Shown: positions 26,844 to 36,014, counted from the stretch's first letter. The stretch is 64,000 nt of DNA from an uncultured Oscillospiraceae bacterium (GCA_934589705.1 CAKTOH010000001.1:62001-126000), one strand, 5' to 3'. Program-made: numbers and translations. The notes: generated by a model not told the origin, from the sequence alone.

Positions 26844-29371
26844 TTTGCTTCGTACCAGCTCTTTCCGAAATGAGCCTCGGCGGTCAGGGGTACCTTGAGT
26901 TCGGCGACCCCTTCCATTTCCCGGCTGACCAGTTTTGCAACATCTTCTGCCATTTCCTCCGGGCATTCCACAATCAGCTCATCGTGAACCTGCAAAAGGA
27001 GCTTAGCCTGGGGATAGCGTTCCGCCAGGGCGTTTTCCACCCGGATCATAGCCAGCTTGATGATGTCCGCCGCCGTGCCCTGAATGGGGGTGTTCAGGGC
27101 GATTCGCTCCGCGCCGCTGCGGATGTTGAAATTGCTGCTGGAAAGTTCCGGAATATACCGGCGGCGACCGTACAAAGTTGTGGTATAGCCGTCACGCTTG
27201 GCGTTTTCCACCACCTGCTTCATATAGTCCCGGACGCCGTGATAATTGGAAAGATAATTGTCAATATAGGCTCTGGCCTCATATCGGCTGACCCCGATGT
27301 CCTCCGCCAGGGAAAACTCACTGATGCCGTAGACGATGCCGAAATTTACCGCTTTGGCGTGTCTGCGCTGCAAGGCAGTCACTTCCTCCACCGGCACGCC
27401 GAAGACTTGGGAGGCGGTGGCGGTGTGGATGTCCACATGATCGCAGAAGGCTTTCTGCATGGTCTTGTCGTCCGCAATGTGGGCCAGTACCCGCAGCTCG
27501 ATCTGGCTGTAGTCCGCATCCACCAGCACGCAGCCGGGCTTTGGCACGAACATTTTCCGAATCTCCGCCCCCAGGTCGGTGCGGACGGGAATGTTCTGCA
27601 AATTCGGCTCCGTGGAGGACAGCCGCCCGGTGGCGGTGACCAGATTCTGGAAGGTAGTGTGCACCCGCCCGTCGGAGCGGATTTCTTTCAGCAGGCCGTC
27701 GGCGTAGGTGGATTTCAGCTTGGTCAGCATCCGGTAATCCATGATGGCCGGGACGATGGGATGCTTGTCTTTCAGCTTTTCCAGCACCTCCGCATTGGTG
27801 GAATAGCCCTTGCGGGTCTTTTTCATGGGAGGCAGGCCCAGCTTTTCAAAAAGCACGTCTCCCAGCTGCTTGGGAGAATTGATGTTGAATTCCCCCTGGG
27901 AATAGGAGAAAATCATGGTCTCGCAGTCGGAAATCCGCCGGGAAAGCATATCCCCGAAGGCTTCCAGCTGGGCCCGGTCGATGAGAATGCCCCGGCACTC
28001 CATATTGTAGAGCACCCGGCACAGGGGCATCTCAATTTCCTGATAGAGCCGATCCATGCCGGTTTTTTCCAATTCCGCAGTCAGAAGAGGCCGCAGATGC
28101 CATAGAGCCTCGGCACAGCCGGCCACATTCTCGTCCTCCACGGTTTTTCCCAGAAAGGTGGTGGCAAGCTTCGACACCGGGTAATCCGACTGAGAGGGGT
28201 TCAGATCATAGGCCGCCAGCTTCGTATCAAAGATACACTCGCCGTAGCCGATTCCCCGGTCGTCCAGCTGATGGAAGACCTCCTTGCAGTCGTGGAGAAT
28301 CAGCTCCTTACCCGCCAGAGAAAGGCTCTGCATGGCTGCCTCCATAGGCGTCAGGGCGCACACGCCCTCCGCCCAGGCAATGCCCAGGCTGCCGTCTCCG
28401 CCCAGATACAGGGCGCAGGTTTTCACATCCTCCGGCAGCGTCTCCACTTTCGGCAAAGCCTCCACCTTGGGGCTGTCTGCCTTGGGCGCGGCCTGTGCCG
28501 CCCCCCGAAGGCCGTACTTATCAATGAGTCGGACAAATTCCAGCCTTTGGAACAGCTGGTACAGCTCCGGCTTGTTATAGGGCTGAACGATAGCATCTTT
28601 CGGCTGGAACTCGATGGGAGCCTCCGGCCGGATGGTAGCAAGGTCATAGGATAGATAGGCCTGCTCCTTGTCCTTTTCCAGCTTCTCCCGAAGCTTTGGC
28701 CGGATGGAGGCGTCCTCCAGATTGGCATAGACCCCGTCCAGAGAACCAAATTTTGCCAGCAGCTCCTTGGCGGTTTTCGGGCCTACGCCCCCCACGCCGG
28801 GAATATTGTCCGAGGAATCCCCCATCAGGGCTTTCAGGTCAATAAGCGTTTTCGGCTCAAAGCCGTATTCCTCCCGGAATGCCTCTTCCGTATACAGGGT
28901 AGTGCTGGTCTGACCGGGCTTGGAAATCACTAGCTTCACATGGACATTTTCGTCGATGAGCTGCAAGGAATCCCGATCTCCCGTGACAATGACGCACTCC
29001 CAGCTGTTATTCGAGCAGATTCTTGCCACCGTGCCGATGACATCATCCGCCTCCCAGCCCTGACATTCATAGATGGGAATGTTCATAGCCCGGAGCACAT
29101 CCTTCATCACCGGCATCTGCTGAGCCAGCTCTTCGGGCATTCCGTGGCGGGTGGCCTTGTAGCCATCGTATTTCAGGTGTCGGAAGGTAGGCCCGTGAAG
29201 GTCAAAGGCTACGGCAACGGCCTCGGGCTGCTCCTCCTTCTCCATCCGTTCTAGGATGTTCAGGAAGCCGTAGATGGCGTGGGTGTAAAGCCCCTCCCGG
29301 TTGGTCAGGGGCTTCACGCCGAAATAGGCACGGTTAATGACGCTGTTGCCGTCCAGGATCAGCAGCTTCAT
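26840..29371 (-). CDS. polA: DNA polymerase I
   Basis: 843-residue family A polymerase for Okazaki fragment maturation and repair gap filling. The N-terminal 5'-3' exonuclease domain is seen (LLILDGNSVINRAYF, GWEADDVIGT, VTGDRDSLQL, DIPGVGGVGPKTA-type helix-hairpin). The central 3'-5' exonuclease region lacks the catalytic DxE pair (ELILHDCKEVFHQL instead), so proofreading is probably lost, as in Bacillus PolA. Polymerase motifs: DADYSQIELRVLAHI, AKAVNFGIVYGISEF, LLQVHDELIVECP. ATG 29371 with GGAGAAAAGT; it overlaps the cysS stop by 4 nt. Confidence 0.97.
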   Translation of the reverse strand: MKLLILDGNSVINRAYFGVKPLTNREGLYTHAIYGFLNILERMEKEEQPEAVAVAFDLHGPTFRHLKYDGYKATRHGMPEELAQQMPVMKDVLRAMNIPIYECQGWEADDVIGTVARICSNNSWECVIVTGDRDSLQLIDENVHVKLVISKPGQTSTTLYTEEAFREEYGFEPKTLIDLKALMGDSSDNIPGVGGVGPKTAKELLAKFGSLDGVYANLEDASIRPKLREKLEKDKEQAYLSYDLATIRPEAPIEFQPKDAIVQPYNKPELYQLFQRLEFVRLIDKYGLRGAAQAAPKADSPKVEALPKVETLPEDVKTCALYLGGDGSLGIAWAEGVCALTPMEAAMQSLSLAGKELILHDCKEVFHQLDDRGIGYGECIFDTKLAAYDLNPSQSDYPVSKLATTFLGKTVEDENVAGCAEALWHLRPLLTAELEKTGMDRLYQEIEMPLCRVLYNMECRGILIDRAQLEAFGDMLSRRISDCETMIFSYSQGEFNINSPKQLGDVLFEKLGLPPMKKTRKGYSTNAEVLEKLKDKHPIVPAIMDYRMLTKLKSTYADGLLKEIRSDGRVHTTFQNLVTATGRLSSTEPNLQNIPVRTDLGAEIRKMFVPKPGCVLVDADYSQIELRVLAHIADDKTMQKAFCDHVDIHTATASQVFGVPVEEVTALQRRHAKAVNFGIVYGISEFSLAEDIGVSRYEARAYIDNYLSNYHGVRDYMKQVVENAKRDGYTTTLYGRRRYIPELSSSNFNIRSGAERIALNTPIQGTAADIIKLAMIRVENALAERYPQAKLLLQVHDELIVECPEEMAEDVAKLVSREMEGVAELKVPLTAEAHFGKSWYEAK

Positions 29372-30783
29372 ACTTTTCTCCACTTGGCGCCCTGGGGGGT
29401 GTCGATGATCTCAATGCCCCGAGCCTTCAGCTCGTCCCGGATCCGGTCGGCCTCGGCAAAGTTCTTTTCCTTTTTCGCGGCGGTACGGGCGGCCACCAGA
29501 GCGTCGATTTCCGGATCGGCGGAAGCTGCCTCTTCCTCAGTCTTTTTCTGGTTGTACTTTTCCGCGGCGGCCAGCAGATTCAGAGACAGAACCTGGTCAA
29601 AGTCCGCAATCAGCGCCAGCTTGGTGGCATCATTGCACTTAGCCTTCAGCACATCGTACAGGGCAGTCACAGCCACGGAGGTGTTCAGGTCGCCGTTCAG
29701 GGCGTTCACAAACCGCTCCTTCAGCTTGTCAAAGGCCTCCCGGTCAATGTCCTCTCCGGGCTTCAAGACAGCGATTTTGGCAATCAGCTTGTCGTAGGCG
29801 GCCACGGCGTTGTCCAGGTTCTCCCAGGAGAACACCAGATTCCGGCGGTAGTGGCTTTGCAGACAGAACAGCCGGTAAGCCATGGGGTCGTAGCCCTTCT
29901 GTTCCAGCAGGGACACAGTCAGGAACTCGCCTTTGGACTTGGACATTTTGCCGTTATCCGTATTCAGGTGGTGGACATGGAACCAGTAATTGCACCACTT
30001 GTGACCCAGGTAGCTTTCGGACTGGGCAATTTCGTTGGTGTGGTGGGGGAAAGCATTGTCAATGCCGCCGCAGTGGATGTCCAGGTCGTCCCCCAGATGC
30101 TTCATGGAAATGCAGGAACACTCAATGTGCCAGCCGGGATAGCCCACGCCCCAGGGAGAATCCCACTTGAGGGCCTGATCCTCGAACTTGGACTTGGTGA
30201 ACCAGAGAACGAAGTCGTTCTTATTCTTCTTGTTTTCGTCCTCTTCCACGCCCTCCCGGACGCCTACGGCCAGATCTTCCTCATCGTGGTCATTGAAGAC
30301 ATAATACTGTTTCAGCTTGGAGGTATCGAAGTACACGTTGCCCCCGGCAAGATAGGCATAGCCCTTGTCCAGCAGCGTCTCGATCATGTGGATATACTCG
30401 GGAATGCAGTTCGTGGCAGGCTCCACCACATCCGGACGCTTGATGTTCAGCTTGTCGCAGTCGGAGAAGAAGGCATCGGTGTAGTATTTGGCAATTTCCA
30501 TGACGGTCTTGTGCTCCCGCTTGGCGCCCTTGAGCATCTTGTCCTCGCCGGTATCCGCATCGGAGGCCAGATGACCCACGTCCGTGATGTTCATCACCCG
30601 CTTGACGGGATATCCCAGATAGCGCAGGGACTTCTCCAGCACATCCTCCATAATATAGGTGCGCAGATTTCCGATGTGGGCAAAATGGTAAACCGTAGGG
30701 CCGCAGGTGTACATCTTCACCAGCTCCGGGTTGTTGGGAACAAACAGTTCCTTCTTGTGGGTCAAAGAGTTGTATAAATACAT
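29368..30783 (-). CDS. cysS: Cysteinyl-tRNA synthetase CysS
   Basis: 471-residue class I synthetase. First zinc ligand and HIGH region are seen in YTCGPTVYHFAHIGNL, zinc ligands in GWHIECSCIS with HCGGIDNAFPHHTNEIAQ, and the KMSKS loop in NGKMSKSKGEFLTV. Near the C terminus it has the acidic KYNQKKTEEEAASADPEID linker common in CysS. ATG 30783 follows AGGAGGAAAG. First gene of a cysS-polA-rimI-tsaD unit controlled by a Cys T-box, which links polA and the t6A gene to cysteine supply. Confidence 0.97.
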   Translation of the reverse strand: MYLYNSLTHKKELFVPNNPELVKMYTCGPTVYHFAHIGNLRTYIMEDVLEKSLRYLGYPVKRVMNITDVGHLASDADTGEDKMLKGAKREHKTVMEIAKYYTDAFFSDCDKLNIKRPDVVEPATNCIPEYIHMIETLLDKGYAYLAGGNVYFDTSKLKQYYVFNDHDEEDLAVGVREGVEEDENKKNKNDFVLWFTKSKFEDQALKWDSPWGVGYPGWHIECSCISMKHLGDDLDIHCGGIDNAFPHHTNEIAQSESYLGHKWCNYWFHVHHLNTDNGKMSKSKGEFLTVSLLEQKGYDPMAYRLFCLQSHYRRNLVFSWENLDNAVAAYDKLIAKIAVLKPGEDIDREAFDKLKERFVNALNGDLNTSVAVTALYDVLKAKCNDATKLALIADFDQVLSLNLLAAAEKYNQKKTEEEAASADPEIDALVAARTAAKKEKNFAEADRIRDELKARGIEIIDTPQGAKWRKV

Positions 30784-30798
30784 AGAACTTTCCTCCTA

Positions 30799-31015
30799 AA
30801 ATAATACAAAATAAAAACGCCCCTCGTACTGAAATTAAGTACAAGAGGCGGCAATTTACCGCGGTTCCACTCTCATTTTTCACTCGTTTGGCGCATTTTT
30901 CGCTCCCGGACGCACTTCCCGGTTGATCTTGCCGCCGGGGCTTTCAGCCCGTGACCCCGACTCTCTGAGGAAGACCTCTCCGGTACTCTTTCCGTTCACC
31001 GCGATATTTGGTTAT
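30799..31015 (-). promoter_or_regulatory. T-box riboswitch leader of cysS (Cys)
   Basis: Minus strand: T-box core GTGGAACCGCGG (30859-30870), stem I element TCAGAGAGTCGGGGTC, specifier TGC (Cys) at 30912-30914 within GGGAAGTGCGTCC, and a terminator GCCTCTTGTACT / AGTACGAGGGGC followed by TTTTTATTTTGT. The T-box variant GGAACC instead of GGTACC is a known form. Confidence 0.93.
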
Positions 31016-31020
31016 GCCAC

Positions 31021-31050
31021 ATTTTACCACCCAAAAGCGTATTTTGTCAA
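31021..31050 (-). promoter_or_regulatory. Sigma-A promoter of the cysS T-box transcript
   Basis: TTGACA (31045-31050), 18-nt spacer, TAAAAT (31021-31026) on the minus strand. Start of transcription is expected near 31014. Confidence 0.8.
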
Positions 31051-31110
31051 GGGTAACCTTCGGGATTTCCACAATCTTCCTTGGAAAATTCTTAAGATAT
31101 TCTTACACTA

Positions 31111-31140
31111 TTGACAAAAGGCCTGTAGGTTCGCTATAAT
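31111..31140 (+). promoter_or_regulatory. Sigma-A promoter of the SH3-repeat lipoprotein gene
   Basis: TTGACA (31111-31116), 18-nt spacer and TATAAT (31135-31140), 35 nt upstream of the start codon. Both hexamers are perfect, suggesting strong vegetative expression. Confidence 0.88.
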
Positions 31141-31175
31141 AGTGTCGAGAAATGAGACGAAAGTGAGGTAACGCC

Positions 31176-32573
31176 ATGAATTTCTCCAATCAATACAGCC
31201 TCAGAAAACCGCTGAGTCTGATTCTCGCCACTGCTATCACAGCCACTCTGTTTACCGGCTGTATGAAAAAGGATCCCGCAACCCCTGAGGATACCACCTC
31301 CGGCGTGCCGGGTCTGAACCTGTCGGATACCACCGCGCCTTCGGAGACCACCCCTGAGACCACCGCTCCGGCAGTTGTCGTCAATGAAAATACCGCGACG
31401 GTCACCAGTCAGATGAATATCCGCAGCTCACCCACCACCGAGGCTACCGTGGTCGGCACTCTGAATGCCGGTGATAAGGTGGAAATCAGCCGCCGGGAGG
31501 AACTCCTCGGCGTTAACTGGGCTTACATCATCTCCCCCGAGGCCGGCTGGATCGTCATGGACTATGTGGAAATGGACATTCCCAGCCAGACGCCCGTCGG
31601 CGGCGATACCAGCACCCCCGGTGCTACCGCCCCCTCCACTGACAGCTCCGGCACTACCACCGCCGGTACCGCTTCCGGTACGGAGGAGCTGAACATCAAG
31701 GGTGTTGTTACCGTCAACAACCTGAACATCCGCAGTGAAGCCAGCCAGGACGGCAAGGTTCAGGGCTCCTACAACAAGGGCGACATCGTCACGGTCCTGG
31801 AGACCAAGAACGGCTGGGGCCGCACCAACAAGGGCTGGGTGAAGATGGAGTACGTCAACACCAGCGGCACCACGACCACCACTCCCACCACCAATAACAG
31901 CAACACCACCACTACCGGCAATGTGACCGGCAACGGCAGCACCACCGTCCAGTTCCGGGGCATCGTCACCGCCAAGGAGCTGAACATCCGCGCCTCCGCC
32001 GATCAGAGCGCCGACCGGGTGGGCAGCTACACCTACGGCAACCGGGTAGAGATTCTGGAAAAGAGCGGCACCTGGGGTCGTACCAGCAAGGGCTGGATCA
32101 GCCTGAACTACGTCTATCAGGACGGTACCAACGGCGCCAACACCGCCAAGGGTACCATCACCGCCGGCGGCGGCCTGAACATCCGCAGCGGCCCTGGCAC
32201 CGGCTACAAGTCTGTAGGCTCCTACGCCGAGGGCGACAGCGTGGCCATTCTGGAGCAGTTCACCTATGACGGCGTCACCTGGGGCTGCACCAACAAGGGC
32301 TGGATCAGCATGAAGTTCGTCGATACCGGCAGTTCTTCCGGCAATAACAACAGCTCTTCCGACAGCAGCGATTCCTCCAATAAGCAGCACGGCACCGTCA
32401 CTGCCGAGGGCGGCCTGCGGATCCGGAAGTCCGCCGGCAACGGCGAGGTCGTGGGCTCTTTGAAGCATGGCGACCGGGTAACGATTCTGTCCACCACCAA
32501 CGTAAACGGCACCACCTGGGGCGAGATCAGCACCGGCTGGATTTCTCTGGACTACGTTTCCCTGGACGATTAA
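31176..32573 (+). CDS. Lipoprotein with five bacterial SH3 domains
   Basis: 465-residue secreted protein. A type II signal peptide ends in the lipobox LFTGC (Cys29). Five SH3b domains follow, each with an LNIRS-like strand and ending in a GWI/V-pattern: about 72-122, 170-220, 250-305, 325-380 and 400-465. They are joined by Thr/Ser/Gly/Asn-rich linkers (TTTTPTTNNSNTTTTG), rich in Thr as for cell-wall-spanning spacers. SH3b domains usually bind cell-wall peptides; no enzyme domain is seen, so it is a wall-binding anchor or sensor. ATG 31176 has GTGAGGT 8 nt upstream. Confidence 0.88.
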   Translation: MNFSNQYSLRKPLSLILATAITATLFTGCMKKDPATPEDTTSGVPGLNLSDTTAPSETTPETTAPAVVVNENTATVTSQMNIRSSPTTEATVVGTLNAGDKVEISRREELLGVNWAYIISPEAGWIVMDYVEMDIPSQTPVGGDTSTPGATAPSTDSSGTTTAGTASGTEELNIKGVVTVNNLNIRSEASQDGKVQGSYNKGDIVTVLETKNGWGRTNKGWVKMEYVNTSGTTTTTPTTNNSNTTTTGNVTGNGSTTVQFRGIVTAKELNIRASADQSADRVGSYTYGNRVEILEKSGTWGRTSKGWISLNYVYQDGTNGANTAKGTITAGGGLNIRSGPGTGYKSVGSYAEGDSVAILEQFTYDGVTWGCTNKGWISMKFVDTGSSSGNNNSSSDSSDSSNKQHGTVTAEGGLRIRKSAGNGEVVGSLKHGDRVTILSTTNVNGTTWGEISTGWISLDYVSLDD

Positions 32574-32587
32574 GCAAAAAGCAAAAG

Positions 32588-32618
32588 CATCGGGGCTTCC
32601 CAATGGGAGGCCCCGATG
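32588..32618. terminator. Bidirectional terminator after the SH3 lipoprotein
   Basis: CATCGGGGC / GCCCCGATG with an inner TCCCA / TGGGA extension, flanked by GCAAAAG on the left and TTGCTTTTATT on the right. It lies between convergent genes. Confidence 0.85.
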
Positions 32619-32624
32619 TTGCTT

Positions 32625-33014
32625 TTATTCAGACTGCCGTCTGCCCTTTGCCCTGGGCTTTGGCGCGGTAGCCTGATAACTGATGTCCAGCAGCATTTTG
32701 ATTTTGTCCTCTGAAACGGTGCCATCCAACGCGGCGGTAATCCACCAATCCTTATTCATGTGATAGGCCGGGAAGAAACCCGATTCACCCAGCAGAGAAC
32801 CAATCAGAATCGGATCGGATTTGAAATTTACCGCATCCAGCAGTGCCTCGCCCGGCATTCCCAGCTTATTCCTGGGGACATCCATTATGACGGCAAACCA
32901 TTTTTGATTGCAGCGGTGGCGAAACACTGCATAATTTGGATATTTCAGCCAGGGATACTCCGGCTGTACATCATAGGTTTCTTTTATCAATATTTCCAGT
33001 TCACTGCGGTTCAT
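32625..33014 (-). CDS. MmcQ/YjbR family protein
   Basis: 129-residue protein of the MmcQ/YjbR family (CyaY-like, sometimes called DNA-binding). Typical motifs: YPWLKYPNYAVFRHRCNQKW (with the aromatic core), FAVIMDVPRNKLG, and NKDWWITAALDGTVSEDKIK. The C-terminal KPRAKGRRQSE is basic. Function unknown. ATG 33014 follows GAGGGAAAC. Confidence 0.85.
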   Translation of the reverse strand: MNRSELEILIKETYDVQPEYPWLKYPNYAVFRHRCNQKWFAVIMDVPRNKLGMPGEALLDAVNFKSDPILIGSLLGESGFFPAYHMNKDWWITAALDGTVSEDKIKMLLDISYQATAPKPRAKGRRQSE

Positions 33015-33041
33015 GTTTCCCTCATCTTATCATTACAAAGG

Positions 33042-33078
33042 AAACGACAGGCTTTGGAGCACTCCAAGCCTGTCGTTT
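33042..33078. terminator. Hairpin between yajC and the MmcQ/YjbR gene, probable terminator
   Basis: AAACGACAGGCTTtGGAG / CTCCAAGCCTGTCGTTT, a 17-bp stem with a single bulged base, 4 nt after the yajC stop. The T tract is weak (CCTTTG). Confidence 0.65.
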
Positions 33079-33082
33079 GTCA

Positions 33083-33460
33083 TTACTGATTCTTCTCTGC
33101 CTTCTTGGCGGCCTTGGCCTTCGCCTTGGCTTCCTGAGCCTTCTTGGCCTCTTCCTTGGCGTTCTCGGCAGCGGTCTCGTTGGTGGAAATAGCCCACTTC
33201 TCAAGCTCAATGCGAACCTGGTCGGCACCGGTCTCCAGCACGATTCTGGACTCCTTCACGTCCACAACGATACCGCAGATACCGCCGATGGTGGTGATCT
33301 TGTCGCCCTTGCGGACGGCGGAACGCATCTGCTCAGCTTCCTTCTTCCGCTTGTTTTCCGGACGGATCAGCATGAAGTAGAAAATGGCAATCATCAGCAC
33401 CATCATGAGCAGGGTGCTGCCCATGCCGGCGCCGGTTGCGGTGGCACTCAGAATGTTCAT
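33083..33460 (-). CDS. yajC: Preprotein translocase subunit YajC
   Basis: 125-residue single-pass membrane protein that associates with SecDF. The membrane segment is LLMMVLMIAIFYFMLI, followed at once by RPENKRKKEAEQMRSAVRKG and the family strand GDKITTIGGICGIVVDV. The C-terminal 30 residues are a Lys/Ala/Glu tail (KAQEAKAKAKAAKKAEKNQ). It lies 69 nt after tgt, the common queA-tgt-yajC order. ATG 33460 has AAGGAG upstream. Confidence 0.95.
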   Translation of the reverse strand: MNILSATATGAGMGSTLLMMVLMIAIFYFMLIRPENKRKKEAEQMRSAVRKGDKITTIGGICGIVVDVKESRIVLETGADQVRIELEKWAISTNETAAENAKEEAKKAQEAKAKAKAAKKAEKNQ

Positions 33461-33529
33461 TTGAAAAACTCCTTCGTAAGTATTAGCTAGACTATTATAT
33501 CATCGATAACGCAAAAAGCAAGGACTACT

Positions 33530-34660
33530 TTAGATTCTTCTGGCTAATTTTTCCGAATACTCTGCCCGGAAGGTGGCGAACCGTCCCTCGTCCAGGGCCT
33601 GACGAATCCGCTCCATCAGCTTATTGTAGAAATACAGATTGTGCATAACGGCCAGCCGCATGGCAAGCATCTCGTCGGCAATGAACAGGTGCCGGATGTA
33701 AGCCCTGCTGAACCGGCGGCACACCGGACAGTCGCACTGGGGGTCAATGGGGCTGCTGTCCGTGATATACTTGGCGTTTTTCAGGTTGATGGCACCTTCC
33801 CAGGTGTTGAGCCGGGCATGGCGGGCATTCCGGGCGGGCATGACGCAGTCGAAGAAGTCCACGCCCCGGGCAACGGCTTCAATGATATTCGTGGGGGTTC
33901 CCACGCCCATGAGATACCGGGTCTTGTTCACGGGCATATAGGGCTCCACCGCCTCGATGATGTCGTACATCTCCTGGGCGGTCTCCCCCACTGCCAGGCC
34001 GCCGATGGCGTAGCCCGGAAGCTCCAGCTCGGCAATACGCTTCATATGGTCAATGCGGATATCGGCGTAGGTGCCGCCCTGGTTGATGCCCCAGAGCATC
34101 TGCTGCCGGTTCACCGTGTCCGGCAGGGCATTCAGCCGGGCGTTTTCCGCCTTGCAGCGCACCAGCCACCGATAGGTTCTGTCCACACTCTTCTGGACGT
34201 AATCCCGTGGGGAAGGATTTTCAATGCACTCGTCAAAGGCCATGCAGATATCGCTGCCCAGATTGGACTGAATCTGCATACTCTCCTCCGGTCCCATGAA
34301 AATCTTGTGGCCGTCGATGTGAGAGGCGAAGTACACGCCCTCCTCCTTGATTTTTCGCAGGGAGGACAGGCTGAACACCTGAAATCCGCCGGAATCCGTA
34401 AGGATCGGCCCGTCCCAGGTCATGAATTTATGCAGGCCTCCCATTTCCCGGACGACCTTGTCCGTAGGCCGCAGATGCAGGTGGTAGGTATTGCTCAGCT
34501 CCACCTGACAGCCGATATTCTTTAGGTCTTCCGCGCTCAAGGCTCCCTTAATGGCACCCTGGGTGCCCACATTCATGAAAACCGGCGTCTGCACCGTGCC
34601 ATGGGCACAGGTAAACACACCCCGCCGGGCTTTTCCCTCGGTTTTTAACAGTTCAAACAT
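33530..34660 (-). CDS. tgt: Queuine tRNA-ribosyltransferase Tgt
   Basis: 376-residue TIM-barrel enzyme that exchanges G34 for preQ1 in GUN tRNAs. The catalytic region shows TDSGGFQVFSL and MPARNARHARL; the zinc site is CDCPVCRRFSRAYIRHLF. IGGLAVGE and RYLMGVGTP are typical. ATG 34660 follows GAGGAAATGC. Downstream of queA on the same strand, forming queA-tgt-yajC. Confidence 0.97.
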   Translation of the reverse strand: MFELLKTEGKARRGVFTCAHGTVQTPVFMNVGTQGAIKGALSAEDLKNIGCQVELSNTYHLHLRPTDKVVREMGGLHKFMTWDGPILTDSGGFQVFSLSSLRKIKEEGVYFASHIDGHKIFMGPEESMQIQSNLGSDICMAFDECIENPSPRDYVQKSVDRTYRWLVRCKAENARLNALPDTVNRQQMLWGINQGGTYADIRIDHMKRIAELELPGYAIGGLAVGETAQEMYDIIEAVEPYMPVNKTRYLMGVGTPTNIIEAVARGVDFFDCVMPARNARHARLNTWEGAINLKNAKYITDSSPIDPQCDCPVCRRFSRAYIRHLFIADEMLAMRLAVMHNLYFYNKLMERIRQALDEGRFATFRAEYSEKLARRI

Positions 34661-34669
34661 AGCATTTCC

Positions 34670-35737
34670 TCACGGTTCCTGGTTGGTTCGGTCATGGCTT
34701 CCGGTGCCGTCCGCAAGAAACATGGCGTCGCCGAAGCTGAAAAAGCGGTACTTTTCCTGAACCGCAATTTTGTAGGCGTTCAGCACATGCTCTCGTCCGG
34801 CGAAAGCGGAAACCAGCATGACCAGGGTGCTCTCCGGCAGATGGAAATTGGTAATGAGCCCGTCCATGGCCTTGAATTGGTACCCCGGATAGATGAAAAT
34901 ATCCGTCCATTTGGAGCATGCCCGGAAGGAACCGTCCGGCTGCACCAGAGATTCCAGGGTACGGCAGGAAGTGGTGCCAACGCAAATAATCCGCCCGCCC
35001 TTTTTCCGGGTCTCGTTCAGCAGTGCGGCGGTCTCCTCGTTCATCATGCACAGCTCCGAGTGCATGTGATGCTCCAAGATATTGTCCGCCTTCACAGGCC
35101 GGAAGGTGCCCAGGCCCACATGCAGCGTTACAAAGGCCTCATTTACACCCTTTTCCCGAATTTTTTCCAATAATTCCTTCGTAAAGTGAAGCCCGGCGGT
35201 AGGAGCCGCGGCGGAACCAACCTCCCGGGAATACACCGTCTGATACCGCTCCTGATCGGCAAGCTCTGCTTTGATGTAGGGCGGCAGGGGCATTTTCCCC
35301 AGTCGCTCCAAAACTTCCAGGAAAATGCCCTCATAGTGGAACTCCACCACCCGGTTGCCGTCGTCGCAGACTTCCTTTACGGTGGCAGTCAGTTCCCCGT
35401 TTCCGAAGCTGACGGTGCTGCCGGGCTGCATCTTCTTGCCGGGCTTGCACAGGCACTCCCAGCATCCGTCCCCCAGTTCCCGCAGAAGCAGAACCTCCAC
35501 TGCCCCGCCGGTGGGACGGTGTCCCAGAAGCCGGGCGGGCAGCACCCGGGAATCGTTCATCACCAGGCAGTCCCCGGGGTTCAGATAGTCCAGCACCTCG
35601 TAAAAATGCCGGTGGGCAATTTCCCCGGTTTCCCGATCCAAAACCATAAGCCGGGAGGCGTCGCGCTTTTGCAGAGGGGTCTGCGCGATCAGCTCTTCCG
35701 GCAGGTCATACCAATAGTCCTTCGTTTGAAGCCCCAT
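34670..35737 (-). CDS. queA: S-adenosylmethionine:tRNA ribosyltransferase-isomerase QueA
   Basis: About 355 residues. It makes epoxyqueuosine in tRNA from the preQ1 inserted by Tgt, encoded 9 nt downstream. Motifs: [63 protein letters not shown]. The start is uncertain. ATG 35737 gives the usual family N terminus but has a poor SD; TTG 35767 has GGGGAG at ideal spacing; ATG 35794 lies inside the 175-bp repeat at 35791-35965. I chose 35737 on homology. Confidence 0.95.
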   Translation of the reverse strand: MGLQTKDYWYDLPEELIAQTPLQKRDASRLMVLDRETGEIAHRHFYEVLDYLNPGDCLVMNDSRVLPARLLGHRPTGGAVEVLLLRELGDGCWECLCKPGKKMQPGSTVSFGNGELTATVKEVCDDGNRVVEFHYEGIFLEVLERLGKMPLPPYIKAELADQERYQTVYSREVGSAAAPTAGLHFTKELLEKIREKGVNEAFVTLHVGLGTFRPVKADNILEHHMHSELCMMNEETAALLNETRKKGGRIICVGTTSCRTLESLVQPDGSFRACSKWTDIFIYPGYQFKAMDGLITNFHLPESTLVMLVSAFAGREHVLNAYKIAVQEKYRFFSFGDAMFLADGTGSHDRTNQEP

Positions 35738-35790
35738 GTCCTTCTGAGCTTCTTCCTTACTATCCAACAATGCTCTCCCCTTTTGCAATT

Positions 35791-35965
35791 TCATACTGAA
35801 TTCCAATTAAAATCTTTAGAAAAGATTTTAATTGCCTGAAGGGCATGGAATTCATATGAGACTTGTTTTGTGATTTCTTTCCTTATAAATCACAAAACGG
35901 GCAACGCCGTGAGGTGTTGCCTTTCTGATTAAAATCAAGATTTTAATCAGAAAACAGTATCAGTC
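35791..35965. repeat. Structured multi-hairpin repeat element, family B, copy 1 (175 bp)
   Basis: Closed by ATACTG / CAGTAT and holding four stem-loops: GAATTCC / GGAATTC enclosing AATTAAAATCTTTagaAAAGATTTTAATT; GTTTTGTGATTT ... AAATCACAAAAC; GGCAACGCC / GGTGTTGCC; and TTTCTGATTAAAATC / GATTTTAATCAGAAA. A second copy, in the opposite orientation, lies at 52225-52399 with about 13 differences in 175 bases. It occupies most of the gap between queA and the histidine kinase gene. No ORF inside. Nothing else is seen up to 36014. Confidence 0.85.
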
Positions 35966-36014
35966 ACTGGGGGGCATTATAGCATATTTCTTCGAAGAAA
36001 TCTACTGTTTTCCG

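Noticed and set aside
35791-35965. A preQ1 or other metabolite riboswitch upstream of queA
   Set aside because: The structure is much larger than preQ1 riboswitches and the same element occurs at 52.2 kb with no gene downstream, so a repeat is the better explanation.
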